DNA of 64,000 bases from NCBI RefSeq assembly GCF_002294725.1, contig NZ_NSFT01000009.1, positions 156,298 to 220,297 on the forward strand. Reading direction: 5' to 3'. The DNA is from Mesorhizobium sp. WSM4313 (GTDB lineage: Bacteria > Pseudomonadota > Alphaproteobacteria > Rhizobiales > Rhizobiaceae). How positions within the stretch are numbered: position 1 is the stretch's first letter; every line of letters starts with the position of its first letter. Under the pieces are notes generated by a model. The model saw only the letters and a program-made list of their open reading frames with translations. It ran no database searches and was not told where the DNA came from. A program made the position numbers and the translations under genes. Of the stretch, positions 54,574 to 63,576 are shown piece after piece.

Positions 54574-56127
54574 TCATGACAAAGCCGTCTTCTTAAGTTT
54601 TCCCGTATCTGTCATCGGCAGGCTGGGTACAATGACAATTGATTTTGGGACCATGAAATTTTCCAGGCGCCTCTGACATTCCTTCTGCAGTTGTTTCTCG
54701 TCGATGGACCTTCCTTGCTCCATCACGACGAACGCCTTCACCGCCTGCCCAAGAAGTTCGTCCGGAACGCCTATCACGGCGGCCTCCCGCACCCCTGGAA
54801 TGCCAACAAGCGCGTTCTCAACCTCTTTGGGCGCGACCTTCTCGCCACGGGATTTGATGATCTCATCGCCACGACCTACGAAATAAAGGTACCCTTCCGC
54901 GTCGATCCGGCAGTAGTCGCCGGTGTAGAGGACCTGTTCACCGGGCAGAGGACCAGGTTTAAGCTTCCTTGCGGTCGCCTCTGGCTTGCCCCAGTAGCCC
55001 TTCATCACGGTCGCGCCGCGGATGACGAGCTGGCCGACGACGTCGGGGCCGACCCGCTTGTCGTCGTCGTCGACGATCCACATTTCCGTGTTCGGGATGG
55101 CTATCCCGACGCTCGACGGCTTTCGTTCAAGGTCCTCTGGCGGCAGGTAGGTGCAGCGCTTGCACTCGGTGAGCCCGTACATTGAATAGATGCGCGCGCT
55201 CGGAAAAAGGTCCTGGAGCATGAGAATATGCTTCAACGGCAGTGCGGCCGCGGTATTCGTAACATAGCGAATGCTCGAAAAATCCTGATCCTTCAGCGAT
55301 TTGAGCTCCGAGAGCGCCGCAAAAATAGTAGGCACGCCGGGGAAACCTGTGACCCGTTCTTGCTTGATCAGTCCAAGGATCTGCGCTGCAAAAGCAAACG
55401 AGCGTTCAAGCACCAGACGGGCGCCAGTGCGGAACGCCATGATCATCTGGTACAGGCCGTAATCGAATGCCAAGGGCAGGACATTGAGGATCACTTCGTC
55501 TTCGCCGAGCTCAAGGTACGATGCGATCGAGGTGCAAGCCGCCATCATGTTTGTGTGCGTCAGCATCACGCCCTTGGGCTCGCCGGTAGAACCTGACGTG
55601 TAGATTATGGCGGCGAGATCAATGTCGATGCATCTGCGCGCCGGTGCCTCCCCGTTGCCGGCAATCGCAACATCCCAGCGAACCGCATGAGGCAGTTGCA
55701 TCAACTCGGCGTCATCTATAGGCCCGGAGACAATCATCCGGCGCAGTGACGGGCAGTTGCGGGCCGGCTCACTGAAGACCGAGGTCAGATGGTTGTCCGT
55801 TATCAGCGCGGCTGGCAGGCAATCGTTGAGCAGGTAATGAAGCTTGTCGCTCTTGGTCAGCGGATTGACGATGCACACCACGGCATTCGCCTTGAGCACG
55901 GCCCAGAAGCTGACGACCGTCTCGACGGTGTTGTCGGCGAAGATCATCACGCGATCGCCGCGCGTCACTCCGGCGTCAGCCAGGTGTTGCGCAACGTTGT
56001 TGGCACGAGTCTCGATCTCGGCATAGGTCACGCGCTGCCCGCCGCAGACCAGCGCCACCTTGTCACCCAGCCGGTCGGCCGAGTGCCTGAGATAGTCGTG
56101 CAACAGCGGTATGGCTCCATGCATCAT
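54574..56127 (-). CDS. AMP-dependent acyl/aminoacyl-ACP ligase
   Basis: A 517-aa ANL-superfamily enzyme. Visible motifs are IIYTSGSTGEPKGVMLTH (A3), YGLTECKRCTYLP (A5), YTGDYCRIDAEGYLYFVGRGDEIIKSRG (A7/A8 area, here referred to by YTGDYC and GRGDEIIKSRG) and a C-terminal lysine in TDTGKLKKTAL. It activates a carboxylic acid as adenylate and transfers it to a thiol, most likely the carrier protein encoded next. Similar ACP/ligase/AsnB trios occur in exosortase-associated polysaccharide clusters. It overlaps the asnB stop by four bases. Confidence 0.9.
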   Translation of the reverse strand: MMHGAIPLLHDYLRHSADRLGDKVALVCGGQRVTYAEIETRANNVAQHLADAGVTRGDRVMIFADNTVETVVSFWAVLKANAVVCIVNPLTKSDKLHYLLNDCLPAALITDNHLTSVFSEPARNCPSLRRMIVSGPIDDAELMQLPHAVRWDVAIAGNGEAPARRCIDIDLAAIIYTSGSTGEPKGVMLTHTNMMAACTSIASYLELGEDEVILNVLPLAFDYGLYQMIMAFRTGARLVLERSFAFAAQILGLIKQERVTGFPGVPTIFAALSELKSLKDQDFSSIRYVTNTAAALPLKHILMLQDLFPSARIYSMYGLTECKRCTYLPPEDLERKPSSVGIAIPNTEMWIVDDDDKRVGPDVVGQLVIRGATVMKGYWGKPEATARKLKPGPLPGEQVLYTGDYCRIDAEGYLYFVGRGDEIIKSRGEKVAPKEVENALVGIPGVREAAVIGVPDELLGQAVKAFVVMEQGRSIDEKQLQKECQRRLENFMVPKSIVIVPSLPMTDTGKLKKTALS

Positions 56128-58142
56128 GCCAACACCTCTTCCTTGATCTCATGGTCAACGTCGACGCTGAGCTCGATCTTCTGCCTGCCGATGGGGCGGC
56201 TTGCGATAAACTGCTGGTGAAGAAGCTGCGTGGAGAGCACGCCCACCAGCGCCATGTTGTCGGAATTGGAAAGATCTTGGTCCACGGTCCTGGCTCGGCA
56301 CTTGCCCAGCAGGCGCGCGACCGACTCCGCATCGAAGACGTTTGCGTCGCGCAACGCTCTTTCCGAAAGTGCTTCGCGCACATAGGCTGGTGCATTGTCG
56401 GCAACGAAGCATTGAGCGTTCGGCGCCCTGTAGGGCTGTTTCTTGCGGGCGATGATTTCCGGCGGCAGGATCGGCTCGGCCACCCGCTTCAGCACGTGCT
56501 TCTCGTCCAGAACGCGCAGCTTGTATTTGGCTGGAAGCGAGTTCGCGAGTTTTACAACGTCATCGTCGAGGAACGGGAAGCGTCCTTCGACAGAGTTGCC
56601 CATCAGCATTCGGTCTCCCTGCGAGGAGAGCAGATAGCCGGACATCAAAGTCTGGATTTCGATATACTGGTCCTGTGCCAGAGAGTCCCAGCGCGAAAAT
56701 TCGTCGGGCAGGCGCGCAAGGAACGCGGCGGCCGCGTTGTACGGTTCCGTCTCGGCTTTCATGTCGGCTGAAAACAACCGCTTGAGAGCGCTGGTCGTGC
56801 GCCAACGGGTGCCATGTGCGAAGCCTGGCGCATCATGGGCATGGATATCATGTCCGAAGAACTGACGCGCCATTGCTTGCTGATGCACCGGGGAACGAGT
56901 GAGATAGGGATACAGGCGTTCCAGCAATCGCGCGCGTCTCGTCGAGGATGGTTGATGCCCCCAGAAACGGCGCACCTTCCCTTCCCGGAACAGGTCGTAG
57001 CCAGCGAACATTTCATCCGCGCCTTCGCCCGTCAGCACGACCTTGATTCCGTGCTCGCGTACCAATCTTGAAAGCAGAAGCAGTGGCGCCGGCGCGGTCC
57101 TCAGGATCGGACGTTCGGTGTGGTAGATCACCTCCGGAAAGACATCGGCGATATCGCTGCGGGAAACCGTCACCTCGTGGTGCTCGCTGCCGGTCGCGCC
57201 TGCCACCAATCGCTGGTAGCTGGTCTCGTCATATTCAGCATCGGCAAACCGCAGCGAAAACGTCTGGAAGCGGTCGCCGGCGATGCGGCTTGCCATCATG
57301 GCGACAAGCGAGCTGTCGAGTCCGCCAGACAGGTAGCAGCCAACAGGCACATCGGCCTGGTCGATCCGCAGCGCCGTCGCGGACTGCAGAGCCTCGCGCA
57401 CTTCGTCCACGGCATCATCGAGCGACCCCGGGAATTCATGGCGTTCGTCGAACGCCTCCGGATAGCTGGGTTTCCAGAATGCCTGCTCACGAACGGTTCC
57501 GTTCTCATAGACCCGAATGTGGCCAGGCTTGAGTTCCCGGACCCCTTTGAATACGCCTTGCGGCGGAACCACCGTCCAGAGAGTGAACGTCTGATCAATG
57601 CCGGCTGGATCGAAGGCTCGCGGCAAAGCCGCGTCGGCCGCGAAAATGGCCTTCACTTCGCTGGAAAAATAGAGGCGCCCAGCGTGCTCGCAAAAATGCA
57701 GGGGGCATATGCCGAACCGATCGCGCGATAGCACGAGGCGGCCGGCCAGCGAATCCCAGATCGCGATTGCCCATTGCCCGTTCATCCGCTCAAAAGCGGA
57801 GTCGCCCCATTCGCGATATGCATGAACTGCCACTTCGGTGTCGCTGCGGGTGCGGAAGCGATGACCGAGCGCGACCAGCTTCTCGCGAAGCTCAACGTAA
57901 TTGAAAATCTCGCCGTTGAAGACAATCCAGGTCTTGCCGCTCGTGTCGGCAAGCGGCTGTTGCCCATTCGAAAGGTCGACAATTGAAAGGCGTGCGTGGG
58001 CCAGCCCCGCGCGATTGTCGCGGTAGAGGCCGTGTTCGTCCGGACCGCGATGCACGAGCGACCCCGCCATGCGCAGAAGCGCCTCGCGCGAAGGCCGCGC
58101 CGCGGTAGCGTCCAGTGCCACGATTCCGGCTATGCCGCACAC
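56124..58142 (-). CDS. asnB: Asparagine synthase-like amidotransferase of the NRPS-like operon
   Basis: A 672-aa AsnB-type enzyme starting with GTG; Cys2 (MCGIAGIV) is the glutaminase nucleophile, with HRGPDEHG and FNGEIFNY. The synthetase domain has YLSGGLDSSLVA (PPi loop) and LTGEGADEMFAGYD. It could form an amide from a carboxylate using glutamine nitrogen. It is embedded between the nadE-like and AMP-ligase genes (gap of two bases, overlap of four), so it belongs to this pathway and not to general asparagine supply. Confidence 0.9.
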   Translation of the reverse strand: MCGIAGIVALDATAARPSREALLRMAGSLVHRGPDEHGLYRDNRAGLAHARLSIVDLSNGQQPLADTSGKTWIVFNGEIFNYVELREKLVALGHRFRTRSDTEVAVHAYREWGDSAFERMNGQWAIAIWDSLAGRLVLSRDRFGICPLHFCEHAGRLYFSSEVKAIFAADAALPRAFDPAGIDQTFTLWTVVPPQGVFKGVRELKPGHIRVYENGTVREQAFWKPSYPEAFDERHEFPGSLDDAVDEVREALQSATALRIDQADVPVGCYLSGGLDSSLVAMMASRIAGDRFQTFSLRFADAEYDETSYQRLVAGATGSEHHEVTVSRSDIADVFPEVIYHTERPILRTAPAPLLLLSRLVREHGIKVVLTGEGADEMFAGYDLFREGKVRRFWGHQPSSTRRARLLERLYPYLTRSPVHQQAMARQFFGHDIHAHDAPGFAHGTRWRTTSALKRLFSADMKAETEPYNAAAAFLARLPDEFSRWDSLAQDQYIEIQTLMSGYLLSSQGDRMLMGNSVEGRFPFLDDDVVKLANSLPAKYKLRVLDEKHVLKRVAEPILPPEIIARKKQPYRAPNAQCFVADNAPAYVREALSERALRDANVFDAESVARLLGKCRARTVDQDLSNSDNMALVGVLSTQLLHQQFIASRPIGRQKIELSVDVDHEIKEEVLA

Positions 58143-58144
58143 GC

Positions 58145-59128
58145 TCAGCCCTCGTCCATCTCGACGGCGGGCAGGGGTCTCGCGTGAAGATAACGCGCTG
58201 CGCGCCGCTTGCTTTCAATGTCCTTGAAGACTTTCTGAACCTGGTCGGGAGTGAGGCCGGCGACCGCTGCGATCTCGTTGGCAGAAATGCCGTGGTTCAG
58301 GCCATAGAGACACAAATCCGTCAGGTGATATGGCAATGCGAAATAGAACTCCTCCTGGCTTTGCGCCATGGAGAACGTATCCGTGGTTGGTGGCCTGCGC
58401 CGCACCTCAGGGTCTATCCCGAGATACTCCGCAAGTTGATAGACTTGCGTCTTGTAGAGGTGGACGATCGGCAGCACGTCGGCGATTCCATCGCCCTGTT
58501 TGACGAAAAAGCCTTGGTCGTGTTCCAGCCGGTTTGGCGTGCCTGCCACCGCGTAGTTGAGACGGTCCGCGTGATAATACTCCGTCATCTTTCGCACGCG
58601 TTGCTTGTAGTTGGTGGCGGCGACGATCTGCAGATAGGTTGCGGGTGGCAGTCTGACCGTGTCGACTTTGCCATTCGGATCCTCGACCGTCAGTCTGGTA
58701 ATGTTGATGCCGTTGCTTTCCAGAACCGACGCCATCACCAGCTTGCACTTCCAGCCTTGACCGTAGGCGGGAACGACGGTCCGGATCGCCTCGATCTGAC
58801 GTGAATAGGCACCGATGCCCTCCAGGGCAGGCGTGATGTCTTCAACGATCGAATCGATACCAAGTTGCGACGCAACCGTTCGGCCAAGCCGCAGCGAGTC
58901 GCCGGAAGAATGGGATTCCGGCATGAATAGGCCGAGGACCTTATCTTTCCCGAACGCGCCGACGCAGAGTGCTGCGACAACGGAGCTGTCGATGCCCCCA
59001 GAGAGGCCGACAACGACGCCTCGGCGCCGGAGTGTGCCAAAGACCTGTCGACGCAAGGCTTCTACGATGCGATCGACCTCCGCACGAGCGTCGAGCACCA
59101 GGGCATCCTTGCCAAACCCGGAGATCAC
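58145..59128 (-). CDS. nadE: NAD+ synthase-like amide synthase (NadE, ammonia-dependent type)
   Basis: A 327-aa ATP-pyrophosphatase with the P-loop GLSGGIDSSVV (41-51), LFMPESHSSGD, the substrate region NYKQRVRKM and AGTPNRLEHDQGFFVKQGDG. It lacks the nitrilase domain of glutamine-dependent NadE, so it uses ammonia or needs a partner glutaminase; the adjacent AsnB could serve. It may make NAD+ or may have been recruited to amidate a pathway intermediate. It begins with GTG and overlaps the NRPS-like stop codon (GTGA). A housekeeping copy would be expected elsewhere. Confidence 0.85.
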   Translation of the reverse strand: MISGFGKDALVLDARAEVDRIVEALRRQVFGTLRRRGVVVGLSGGIDSSVVAALCVGAFGKDKVLGLFMPESHSSGDSLRLGRTVASQLGIDSIVEDITPALEGIGAYSRQIEAIRTVVPAYGQGWKCKLVMASVLESNGINITRLTVEDPNGKVDTVRLPPATYLQIVAATNYKQRVRKMTEYYHADRLNYAVAGTPNRLEHDQGFFVKQGDGIADVLPIVHLYKTQVYQLAEYLGIDPEVRRRPPTTDTFSMAQSQEEFYFALPYHLTDLCLYGLNHGISANEIAAVAGLTPDQVQKVFKDIESKRRAARYLHARPLPAVEMDEG

Positions 59129-61863
59129 GTCGATGACCGTTCCTCCCCCTGGCGAGATTCTTCTGGCAGATAAGTTCGGGCCACGGCCGCCTCGATGAGC
59201 GGTCGGTTGAAGGCCACGTTAGGCTCCGAGACCATGTCGATGTGGGTGCCAATGATTGGGATCACATCCAGGTCTGCGAAAGCATTGTCCCATCCGATGG
59301 CGCGAGGCATTCCAGGACGGGCGCAGCGAAATAGGGTACCGGTGATCGGCAGTCGGGGTCTTGGCGTCTGGAGCCATTGAAAAAACGCTTTGGCCCTCAA
59401 AACTTCCTGAAGCTCCAGCTTGGCCCTAAAGCTGGTCGCGTTGAATTTCTCCTGGGCATAGCGATCAAGCAAGCGGGCCAGTTGCATCTCGTAGCCCATT
59501 CGGACCACGACTTTTGCAAGGGCTCGGCAAGCCATTCTGTAGGCGGTAATACGATTGGTTCGGATTCGATGAATTGTGCGGACGACCGTCTCTCGGTAAG
59601 TGCTCCGTTCACCGAGCAGGCTGGTGTCGAGGATGCCCAGAAATTTCACATTTCGCCCGACAGCCAGCAGCCTTGAAGCAACTTCAAAAGCAACGACGCC
59701 GCCAAGCGAATGGCCGAGAAGTCGTACGTTACCTTCAGGCTGGGCGCGGCGTATCTGGTCGAGCGCGGCCTCGGCCATATCTGCGACCGAGTTTTTTCCC
59801 TGTAATATCATTGCCAGGGCTGGATACCTGATCGGGACAACCCGGGCGGTTCTACCCATGGAGGCCGCGAAGGCGGCAAGGCTAGGGCCATAGCCGACGG
59901 ACCCGGGGAGCAGGAAGAGAATTGGCGGATGCTCTTTGCGCGAGCTGGCCTGCTCGTTACCTGCTTTCGCGGCCGCGACGGCCTTCACCATTTCGTCGAA
60001 ATTCATTCCGACGGTGAAAGGTTCAAGGTCGATCTCCAGGCCGAGGACGCTTTCGATCTCCATGACACAATGCAGCAGCTTCAGCGAATCGCCGCCGGCG
60101 TCATCCCAACGTCCCGCGGCAACGCGCGTGTTCAGAATCTTGGTCCAGGCACGTTGCACGATCTGCTGGATAGTCCGTTCGGGTCCTGTATTCGGAGCCT
60201 GGACAATGCGGTCCTGCCTCACGCTTGCGCCGTCCAACTCGGCAAGCCTCGCCATGTCGACCTTCCCGCCCGGCAGGCGTGGAATTTCGGCAATGGCGTG
60301 CAGTCTCAACGGGCACAGAGGCGGCGGCAGTGTCGTTCGGGCAAGATGGCGGAGATCGTCCGCGAAGTTGGAAGTGGCCGGCCCGCGAGGTACGGCGAAG
60401 GCGATGAGTTCCGTTGACGCCGTCACAATCGCTACAGCGTCCTCAACGGAAGGCGCGCCACGCAAAACCCGCTCCAGCTCCGCGGGCTCAACGCGTCGGC
60501 CATTGATTTTTATCTGACGCCCCTTGCGACCCATGATCTGTAGCAGGCCATGGTTGTCCAGCTGAACGAGGTCACCCGTTTCAAAGATGCGGACGGACGG
60601 GTTCTCGGGGTCTGCAGCCATGGGCACGACGACGCCGTTCTCCCAGTGGCCAAGCAGGACATACGGACTTTTTATGACAAGCTCCCCAGTCCCGCCGGCC
60701 GGCACCGGGCGTCCTTGCTCGTCGATGATCGCGAAACTAATCCCTGGAAGGAGCCATCCAACGGGAACCGAGGCAGCCTGCTCCGGCCAATCGGTCGGTA
60801 CAAACCATTGTGATCCTGTCGTCTCGGTTGACGAGTAGCCGATCTGCACCAGGCAGTTGCTTGAAACGGCGTCGCGTAGCAGCTTGATGTCAGACCATGA
60901 AACCTTTTCGCCGCCGATCCGAGCCACCCTGAGACTGCGGAATGCGTCTTCTGATTTGTTCGCCATAAGCGCACGCAGGAGAGCCGGCACCAGGTAAGTG
61001 ACAGTCACTCCCTCGGCTTGCATCCGGTGTAAAACCGCGCGCAAGCCTACGGCTTCGACCTCAAGAAGATGCAATGTGGCACCGGTAAGAAGGGCGGCGA
61101 GCACCTCTCGACACCCAGCGATGGTGGCCGGTCCCGTGAGAGGCAGGAATACGTCCTGCGCATTGATGTGACAGGCGTTTACATATTGCTGAACACGCCA
61201 TAGCAGGCTGCGTTGACTGTTAACGATGCCTTTTGGCCGACCTGTACTGCCCGAAGTGTAAAGGACGATCGCGGCGGCATCCACCGATACCGGATGGAGC
61301 TGGGGAACGCGATCGCTCTTCGGTTCGCCGCGGGGCGAGACATTTATCCAGCCGACAGTTCGCGGCAGGCCCGTGGGTCGGACATCTCCATCCCCTATGA
61401 TGGTCGATAATCGCGCCTCGGACACGATCGCATTGATCCTGGTATCCGGATCCCTCGTGTTCAGGGGTACCAAAGGCCGCCCTGCGGCCATGCTCGCCAG
61501 CATCGCCAACGGAAAGAAGGCCGTATTCGCAAGAAGAATTCCGACGGCGTTTTCGGCGGGAGTGATGGCGAGGATGCGGCTAGCCAGTGCTTCGACAGCC
61601 GAGACGAGTTCCGAATAAGTGAAGCGGTTGGTTGCGTCGGTAATCGCCAGCTTTTCGGGATACTGACTGGCCACATTTTTCAAATGATCGACAATGGCGA
61701 CATCGGCATAATCAGCGTCCATCCGCTGATAGGGGCGCAAGACAGGGCCGCCTTGGTCGAGAGCGTATTCCGGGACGTTCGTCCATTTGTTATTTGCCGC
61801 CGATTGAGAATCCGTCCGCGGATATTCAATCGCGAGTTCCGATCCTGAGTAGGCTGGTGACAT
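59125..61863 (-). CDS. NRPS-like protein: adenylation, carrier and thioesterase domains
   Basis: A 912-aa single-module protein. The adenylation domain (about 60-555) has IVLYTSGSTGRPKGIV (A3), RIGGEKV (A4/A5 area), GYSSTETTG (A5-like), FETGDLV (A7), GRKGRQIKINGRRVE (A8) and the A10 lysine in PGGKVDMA. A carrier domain (about 575-655) carries the phosphopantetheine serine in DDAGGDSLKLL. The thioesterase (about 670-905) has GHSLGGVVAFE and a catalytic His in GTHIDMV. There is no condensation domain. It probably activates one amino acid and releases it as an ester, amide or free product. A 16-base palindrome stands 10 bases before the ATG. First gene of the operon. Confidence 0.9.
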   Translation of the reverse strand: MSPAYSGSELAIEYPRTDSQSAANNKWTNVPEYALDQGGPVLRPYQRMDADYADVAIVDHLKNVASQYPEKLAITDATNRFTYSELVSAVEALASRILAITPAENAVGILLANTAFFPLAMLASMAAGRPLVPLNTRDPDTRINAIVSEARLSTIIGDGDVRPTGLPRTVGWINVSPRGEPKSDRVPQLHPVSVDAAAIVLYTSGSTGRPKGIVNSQRSLLWRVQQYVNACHINAQDVFLPLTGPATIAGCREVLAALLTGATLHLLEVEAVGLRAVLHRMQAEGVTVTYLVPALLRALMANKSEDAFRSLRVARIGGEKVSWSDIKLLRDAVSSNCLVQIGYSSTETTGSQWFVPTDWPEQAASVPVGWLLPGISFAIIDEQGRPVPAGGTGELVIKSPYVLLGHWENGVVVPMAADPENPSVRIFETGDLVQLDNHGLLQIMGRKGRQIKINGRRVEPAELERVLRGAPSVEDAVAIVTASTELIAFAVPRGPATSNFADDLRHLARTTLPPPLCPLRLHAIAEIPRLPGGKVDMARLAELDGASVRQDRIVQAPNTGPERTIQQIVQRAWTKILNTRVAAGRWDDAGGDSLKLLHCVMEIESVLGLEIDLEPFTVGMNFDEMVKAVAAAKAGNEQASSRKEHPPILFLLPGSVGYGPSLAAFAASMGRTARVVPIRYPALAMILQGKNSVADMAEAALDQIRRAQPEGNVRLLGHSLGGVVAFEVASRLLAVGRNVKFLGILDTSLLGERSTYRETVVRTIHRIRTNRITAYRMACRALAKVVVRMGYEMQLARLLDRYAQEKFNATSFRAKLELQEVLRAKAFFQWLQTPRPRLPITGTLFRCARPGMPRAIGWDNAFADLDVIPIIGTHIDMVSEPNVAFNRPLIEAAVARTYLPEESRQGEERSST

Positions 61864-61872
61864 GACGGGCTC

Positions 61873-61888
61873 ACGCTATGGATAGCGT
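61873..61888. promoter_or_regulatory. Palindromic operator-like site before the NRPS-like gene
   Basis: ACGCTAT-GG-ATAGCGT, a perfect 7-bp inverted repeat, ends 10 bases before the ATG at 61863. It could be a repressor site or a hairpin that hides the ribosome-binding site. No strong ribosome-binding site is otherwise visible. Confidence 0.5.
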
Positions 61889-62269
61889 CAGTTATCGCCG
61901 CCCGCCCAAACCATTTCATCGATCATTCTGATGATGCTGGCGACGCTAGAGGTGTACATCGAAAAATTTCGCGCCCGCCTCATGGCGGCGGGGCGCCAGA
62001 CTAAAGAACAGCCGTGCGACATGGAGAGCTGATGCCGCGGCGCGGCCGGGGCAGATTTGCATTCTGAATGGCTCGTCTAGCGGCACGGTATGTGTTGCCA
62101 AAAGGCATGTCGCGCTCAGCCACTCGCTACACGATATCCACTGAGAAAATTTTGACGATAGTTACAGCGCGCAGCGCGCGATCGACTCGGTTGCTGTCCT
62201 TCGGACGGTCCTTTGGAAATACCGCAATCTATACGACCGGCGATACGACCGGTTTTGCATCGACGGCAC
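61889..62269. other. Intergenic region upstream of the NRPS-like operon
   Basis: 381 bases. The promoter of the minus-strand operon must lie here but I cannot assign -35/-10 elements with confidence. A GC-rich imperfect hairpin (GCGCCCGCC ... GGCGGGGCGCC, about 61969-62000) and a tandem ATACGACCGG (62230-62253) are visible. Open frames running through are not supported. Confidence 0.4.
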
Positions 62270-62611
62270 TTAGCGAGTTCCGCCGGCGATCCTGTTTGTC
62301 CACGCGGCGATGGCCAGTCCGCAGATCGCGCCTGCAAAATCAGCAATCCAGTCGAACATATCCATGTCCCGCGCCACCAGCGGGGTGGCCTGAAGAACCT
62401 CGATCGCCGCCCCTACAAAAAGGACGAATACAACCAGCCTCAATTTTTGCTTGGGCCAACCGAGACCGCCGAGGATCCCCAAAGTCGTGAAGGCGACCGC
62501 ATGATTGAGCTTGTCGTGACTGAACGTGAAACCCATGCCCAGCATATCGAGGATAGCGCCGGGCAGCAGAGCTAATAAAACAATTCCCACCAACGCGAAT
62601 GGAAAGGTCAT
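62270..62611 (-). CDS. VanZ-like membrane protein
   Basis: A 113-aa protein with four hydrophobic segments. The VanZ-like family pattern HDKLNHAVAFTTLGIL (with the D-K-x-x-H core) is followed by EVLQATPLVARDMDMFDWIADFAGAICGLAIA. The family is named for a glycopeptide-resistance protein, but most members have unknown roles. I chose ATG 62611; a TTG at 62698 with GAGG upstream would add 29 polar residues and is a real alternative. Monocistronic. Confidence 0.75.
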   Translation of the reverse strand: MTFPFALVGIVLLALLPGAILDMLGMGFTFSHDKLNHAVAFTTLGILGGLGWPKQKLRLVVFVLFVGAAIEVLQATPLVARDMDMFDWIADFAGAICGLAIAAWTNRIAGGTR

Positions 62612-62935
62612 TCTCGCCACCAGCGAGCAGGTGTCCGTTGCCGGCAAACGCGTCAGTCCTTCGATCGAGCCTGCTGGAGCTTTCTCAAGCCGCGGCAATT
62701 AACCTCGTCAATCCTCCCGCTTAACCGCCGCCATGCCGGCGCATCGGCTAAATGAATGAGGGCGTCGGAGGTGAAAGCTCATTGGGTCTAACAACACCGG
62801 GATATGCCTGCGTTGCCGCAGCGGACCCGCCATGTGAAGAGCTTCACCTAGCCAGGCATTTAGTTGCGCTATGTTCGGGAGGAGAGTCGCAACGGTTTGG
62901 GGATATTCGTCGAAGGACGGCCGTCGACAATCACT
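62612..62935. other. Gap between the VanZ-like gene and a small reading frame
   Basis: 324 bases. The first 87 may be the 5' part of the VanZ-like gene if the TTG start is used. In the rest I see no gene, hairpin or clear promoter. Confidence 0.4.
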
Positions 62936-63124
62936 TCACCCTACCAGGGGAGTGTCACTTGGAACGAGGAAGCCGCCTTCTAGCAGGTCCAGAGCGTCCA
63001 GCGCTTCTTCGACCCGCAAATGCGCCAAAGGAATTCCGTCAACGAGCAAAACTTTTTGGTCGCCTACGTCGTAGACCTCCCAAAGCCTGTCCATTCCCCG
63101 CCGGATGGCGTGCCGTCGTTCCAT
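62936..63124 (-). CDS. Small hypothetical protein
   Basis: A 62-aa frame whose composition looks coding: RLWEVYDVGDQKVLLVDGIPLAHLRVEEALDALDLLEGG has an alternating strand-helix pattern (cited here by its parts LWEVYDVGD, LLVDGIPLAH and EEALDALDLLEG). The ATG at 63124 lacks a good ribosome-binding site; ATG 63094 has GGCGGGG just upstream. It is short and isolated. No family is recognised. Confidence 0.45.
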   Translation of the reverse strand: MERRHAIRRGMDRLWEVYDVGDQKVLLVDGIPLAHLRVEEALDALDLLEGGFLVPSDTPLVG

Positions 63125-63160
63125 GCGCGGACAATATGAGCCATATGCGAGTTTGAATAG

Positions 63161-63185
63161 GGAACGATCCCGGCGGTGACAAATT
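63161..63185 (+). promoter_or_regulatory. Weak EcfG-like promoter upstream of the second DUF768 gene
   Basis: GGAAC (63161-63165), 18 bases, then TT (63184-63185). It fits only the loose GGAAC-N18/19-TT form, and the bases before TT are AA. It lies 67 bases upstream of the GTG start. Confidence 0.3.
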
Positions 63186-63252
63186 ATAGCGTGGAAAACT
63201 GGTCAAGCTTGATTGCACGTAATCATGGATACAACCCTGGAATGGTTTTACA

Positions 63253-63471
63253 GTGAGTGAACGAGGCCTGAAATTCCTTCAGGAGTGGATGGATAGCAAT
63301 CTGCCGCATCATTCATCATCTGACACGATCTTAGCGCAAGAGCTTGCAAGGCGACTAACCAGCGACGCAAAAAAGGCTGGAATTCGATCAGAAGAGATCT
63401 CGGAGGAGGTCGGCAGCATCTTCTCAACGATGCTCGAGGCGCTTGGAAGTAGGGATCCCGTGCCGGATTGA
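63253..63471 (+). CDS. DUF768 family protein (short copy)
   Basis: A 72-aa protein with GLKFLQEWMDSNLP, LAQELARRLTSDAKKAGI and SEEISEEVGSIFSTMLEAL, the standard DUF768 pattern and length. It is related to the longer protein at 5270-5596, which shares the helical AD/E-A-x-x-GI and EEIS-EVG segments. It starts with GTG and is soluble. The family's function is unknown and it is concentrated in Mesorhizobium. Confidence 0.75.
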   Translation: MSERGLKFLQEWMDSNLPHHSSSDTILAQELARRLTSDAKKAGIRSEEISEEVGSIFSTMLEALGSRDPVPD

Positions 63472-63576
63472 GAGCAGAACGCGGGCTGCGCAACCGAAGA
63501 AGCGCTCCGGCCCACAACGATAGGAACTACAGCTGCCCTGTCGGACATGTTGAAGTAAGATGCCTGGTTGGCGCCC

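Noticed and set aside
53494..61863. Exosortase/PEP-CTERM system
   Set aside because: The ACP, AMP-ligase and AsnB combination recalls exosortase-associated clusters, but no exosortase-type membrane protein or PEP-CTERM protein is encoded in the window.
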